Below, in pieces: positions 63,011 to 64,000 of a stretch of 64,000 bases of DNA; within the stretch, counting starts at the first letter, position 1, and every line of letters starts with the position of its first letter. Position numbers and translations under genes: made by a program. Source of the stretch: Streptomyces canus (GTDB taxonomy: Bacteria > Actinomycetota > Actinomycetes > Streptomycetales > Streptomycetaceae); NCBI RefSeq assembly GCF_001514145.1, contig NZ_KQ948657.1:430639-494638 (forward strand), written 5' to 3'. The notes under the pieces were generated by a model. That model had not been told where the DNA came from, made no database searches, and saw only the letters and a list, made by a program, of their open reading frames with translations.

Positions 63011-63407
63011 CACCGCTCCCGCGCCCACCCCGCCCCGGATCACCCGCCAACTGCTGCGCTACACCCTCATCGGCGGCAGCGGCGTCGCTCTCGACCTGGT
63101 CGTCTTCCTGCTGCTGCACAACCTCACGGGGATGAACGAGCAGTTCGCCAACGCGCTGAGCACCACGCTCGGCATCGCCAGCAACTTCGCCCTGAACGCC
63201 CGGTTCACCTTCGAGCGCCGCGACCGGCTCGTGGTCCGCTTCCTGCGTTTCTACGCCGTCGGGCTGACCGGCATCGCCCTGACGAACCTGCTGTTCCTCG
63301 CCTTCACCGACGGCCTGGGGATCGACGCCAACCTGGTCAAGGCGGGTTCACTGCCGCTGGTCCTGGCGCTCCAGTTCGTGCTCAACAGAAAGTGGAGCTT
63401 CGCATGA
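62994..63407 (+). CDS. GtrA-like membrane protein
   Basis: A 137-residue four-helix GtrA/DPMS protein with LRYTLIGGSGVALDLVVF, LGIASNFALNARFTF and the end FVLNRKWSF. GtrA proteins are proposed flippases or anchors for polyprenyl-linked sugars made by GtrB. GTG 62994 (or 63000) overlaps the preceding gene; the next gene overlaps its stop by 4 bases. Confidence 0.9.
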   Translation: MTVTTDTAPAPTPPRITRQLLRYTLIGGSGVALDLVVFLLLHNLTGMNEQFANALSTTLGIASNFALNARFTFERRDRLVVRFLRFYAVGLTGIALTNLLFLAFTDGLGIDANLVKAGSLPLVLALQFVLNRKWSFA

Positions 63408-64000
63408 ACCTCGGCATCATCGGCGCGGGCGCCACCGGCCTGACGGCCGCCTGGGACGCCGTACGCGCCGGCCACCAGGTCACCATCCTGGAGGCAGCGG
63501 ACGAACTCGGCGGGCTGGCCGCCTCGTTGGAGGTCGGCGGGGTTCCCCTGGAGCGCTACTACCACCACATCTTCCGCAGCGACAAGGCGATGATCGCGCT
63601 GATCGAGGAGCTGGGGCTCGGGGACGCGCTGCGCTTCCACAGGCCGACGACCGGCATCTACCGGGGTGGCCGGCTGATCGACTTCACCACGCCCTTCGAC
63701 ATGGTGCGCTTCCCGGAGTTCGGCCCGGTCGACGCGGTGCGCTTCGCCGGCTCCTCCGCGGTGCTCAAGGCGGTGCGCAAGGGGGACCGCTACAACGACC
63801 TCACCGCGCTGGCCTGGCTGCGCAAGTGGGCCGGGAAGAAGGCCACCGCCGCCGTCTGGGAGCCCCTGCTGACCGGCAAGTTCGGCGACCGCGCCGAACA
63901 GGTGTCGATGGCCTGGCTGTGGGCCCGGATCCACTGCCGGACCTTCGAACTCGGCTATGTGGACGGCGGGTTCGAGCGGGTCTACGCGGCGCTGCGGGAC
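63404..64000 (+). CDS. FAD-dependent oxidoreductase, amine oxidase-like (partial, runs off the window)
   Basis: The first 199 residues of a flavoprotein. The N-terminus LGIIGAGATGLTAAWDAVRAG and the LEAADELGGLAASLEVGG segment form the FAD-binding Rossmann fold of the amine oxidase/UDP-galactopyranose mutase-like group. The frame is open to base 64000 and the C-terminal half is unseen. ATG 63404 overlaps the GtrA stop (ATGA). In this operon it may modify a lipid-linked or nucleotide sugar, which is inference. Confidence 0.82.
   Translation, partial: MNLGIIGAGATGLTAAWDAVRAGHQVTILEAADELGGLAASLEVGGVPLERYYHHIFRSDKAMIALIEELGLGDALRFHRPTTGIYRGGRLIDFTTPFDMVRFPEFGPVDAVRFAGSSAVLKAVRKGDRYNDLTALAWLRKWAGKKATAAVWEPLLTGKFGDRAEQVSMAWLWARIHCRTFELGYVDGGFERVYAALRD

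Overview
The window is chromosomal DNA of a Streptomyces. It is very GC-rich and uses GTG starts often. Gene content and order (acyl-CoA carboxylase accA2/pccBE, adenylate cyclase, afsQ1-afsQ2-sigQ, nucleoside salvage, nonulosonate glycopolymer genes) match what I remember of the S. coelicolor SCO4870s-SCO4930 region read in the opposite direction. I see no tRNA, rRNA, CRISPR array, insertion sequence or replication origin.

Layout. 1-9.5 kb: an enoyl-CoA hydratase, a Pro/Thr-rich membrane protein, a class III adenylate cyclase, biotin-protein ligase (birA), and a split biotin-dependent acyl-CoA carboxylase (beta pccB, epsilon pccE, biotinylated alpha accA2), with maf and two membrane proteins between. 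9.6-23 kb: a DeoR-type regulator, a NAD(P)H-quinone reductase, purine nucleoside phosphorylase, a sugar-phosphate mutase, a Tat-exported phosphoesterase, deoxyribose-phosphate aldolase, two coupled aldehyde dehydrogenase-like proteins and a uridine kinase-like protein. 23-28 kb: sigQ divergent from the afsQ1-afsQ2-lipoprotein operon, then VanZ-like and PspC proteins. 28.7-44.8 kb: adenosine deaminase, a LysR/MFS divergon, a SigG-type sigma factor, a STAS protein, an AEC transporter, a Uma2 protein, then a nucleoside uptake and degradation operon (BMP lipoprotein, ABC ATPase, two permeases, cytidine deaminase, thymidine phosphorylase) and an M20 amidohydrolase. 45-53.6 kb: an accessory patch with decayed genes, an SAM methyltransferase, and a polymorphic RHS toxin operon with a probable immunity gene. 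53.7-64 kb: a bidirectional cell-wall glycopolymer locus (NeuB, NeuA-HAD fusion, two polysialyltransferase-like proteins, glycosyltransferases, an FkbM methyltransferase, GtrB/GtrA-like pair, FAD oxidoreductase cut by the window end).

How it fits together. The nucleoside genes form a complete route: ABC uptake, deamination (add, cdd), phosphorolysis (punA, deoA), conversion of pentose-1-phosphate to pentose-5-phosphate (probably the mutase), cleavage by DeoC to glyceraldehyde-3-phosphate and acetaldehyde, and oxidation of the aldehyde. Five promoters of this route, spread over about 31 kb, carry the same 12-bp palindrome CTACGCGCGTAG or a close variant at or near the core promoter; this points to one local regulon and is the strongest new signal here. 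Other notable points: an apparent ATC start codon for the nucleoside ABC ATPase, a deletion scar fusing two divergent regulatory genes, a papain-like RHS toxin tip in AT-richer DNA, a perfect AfsQ1 box at sigQ, two copies of a dispersed intergenic repeat bounded by inverted arms, and several apparent leaderless genes.
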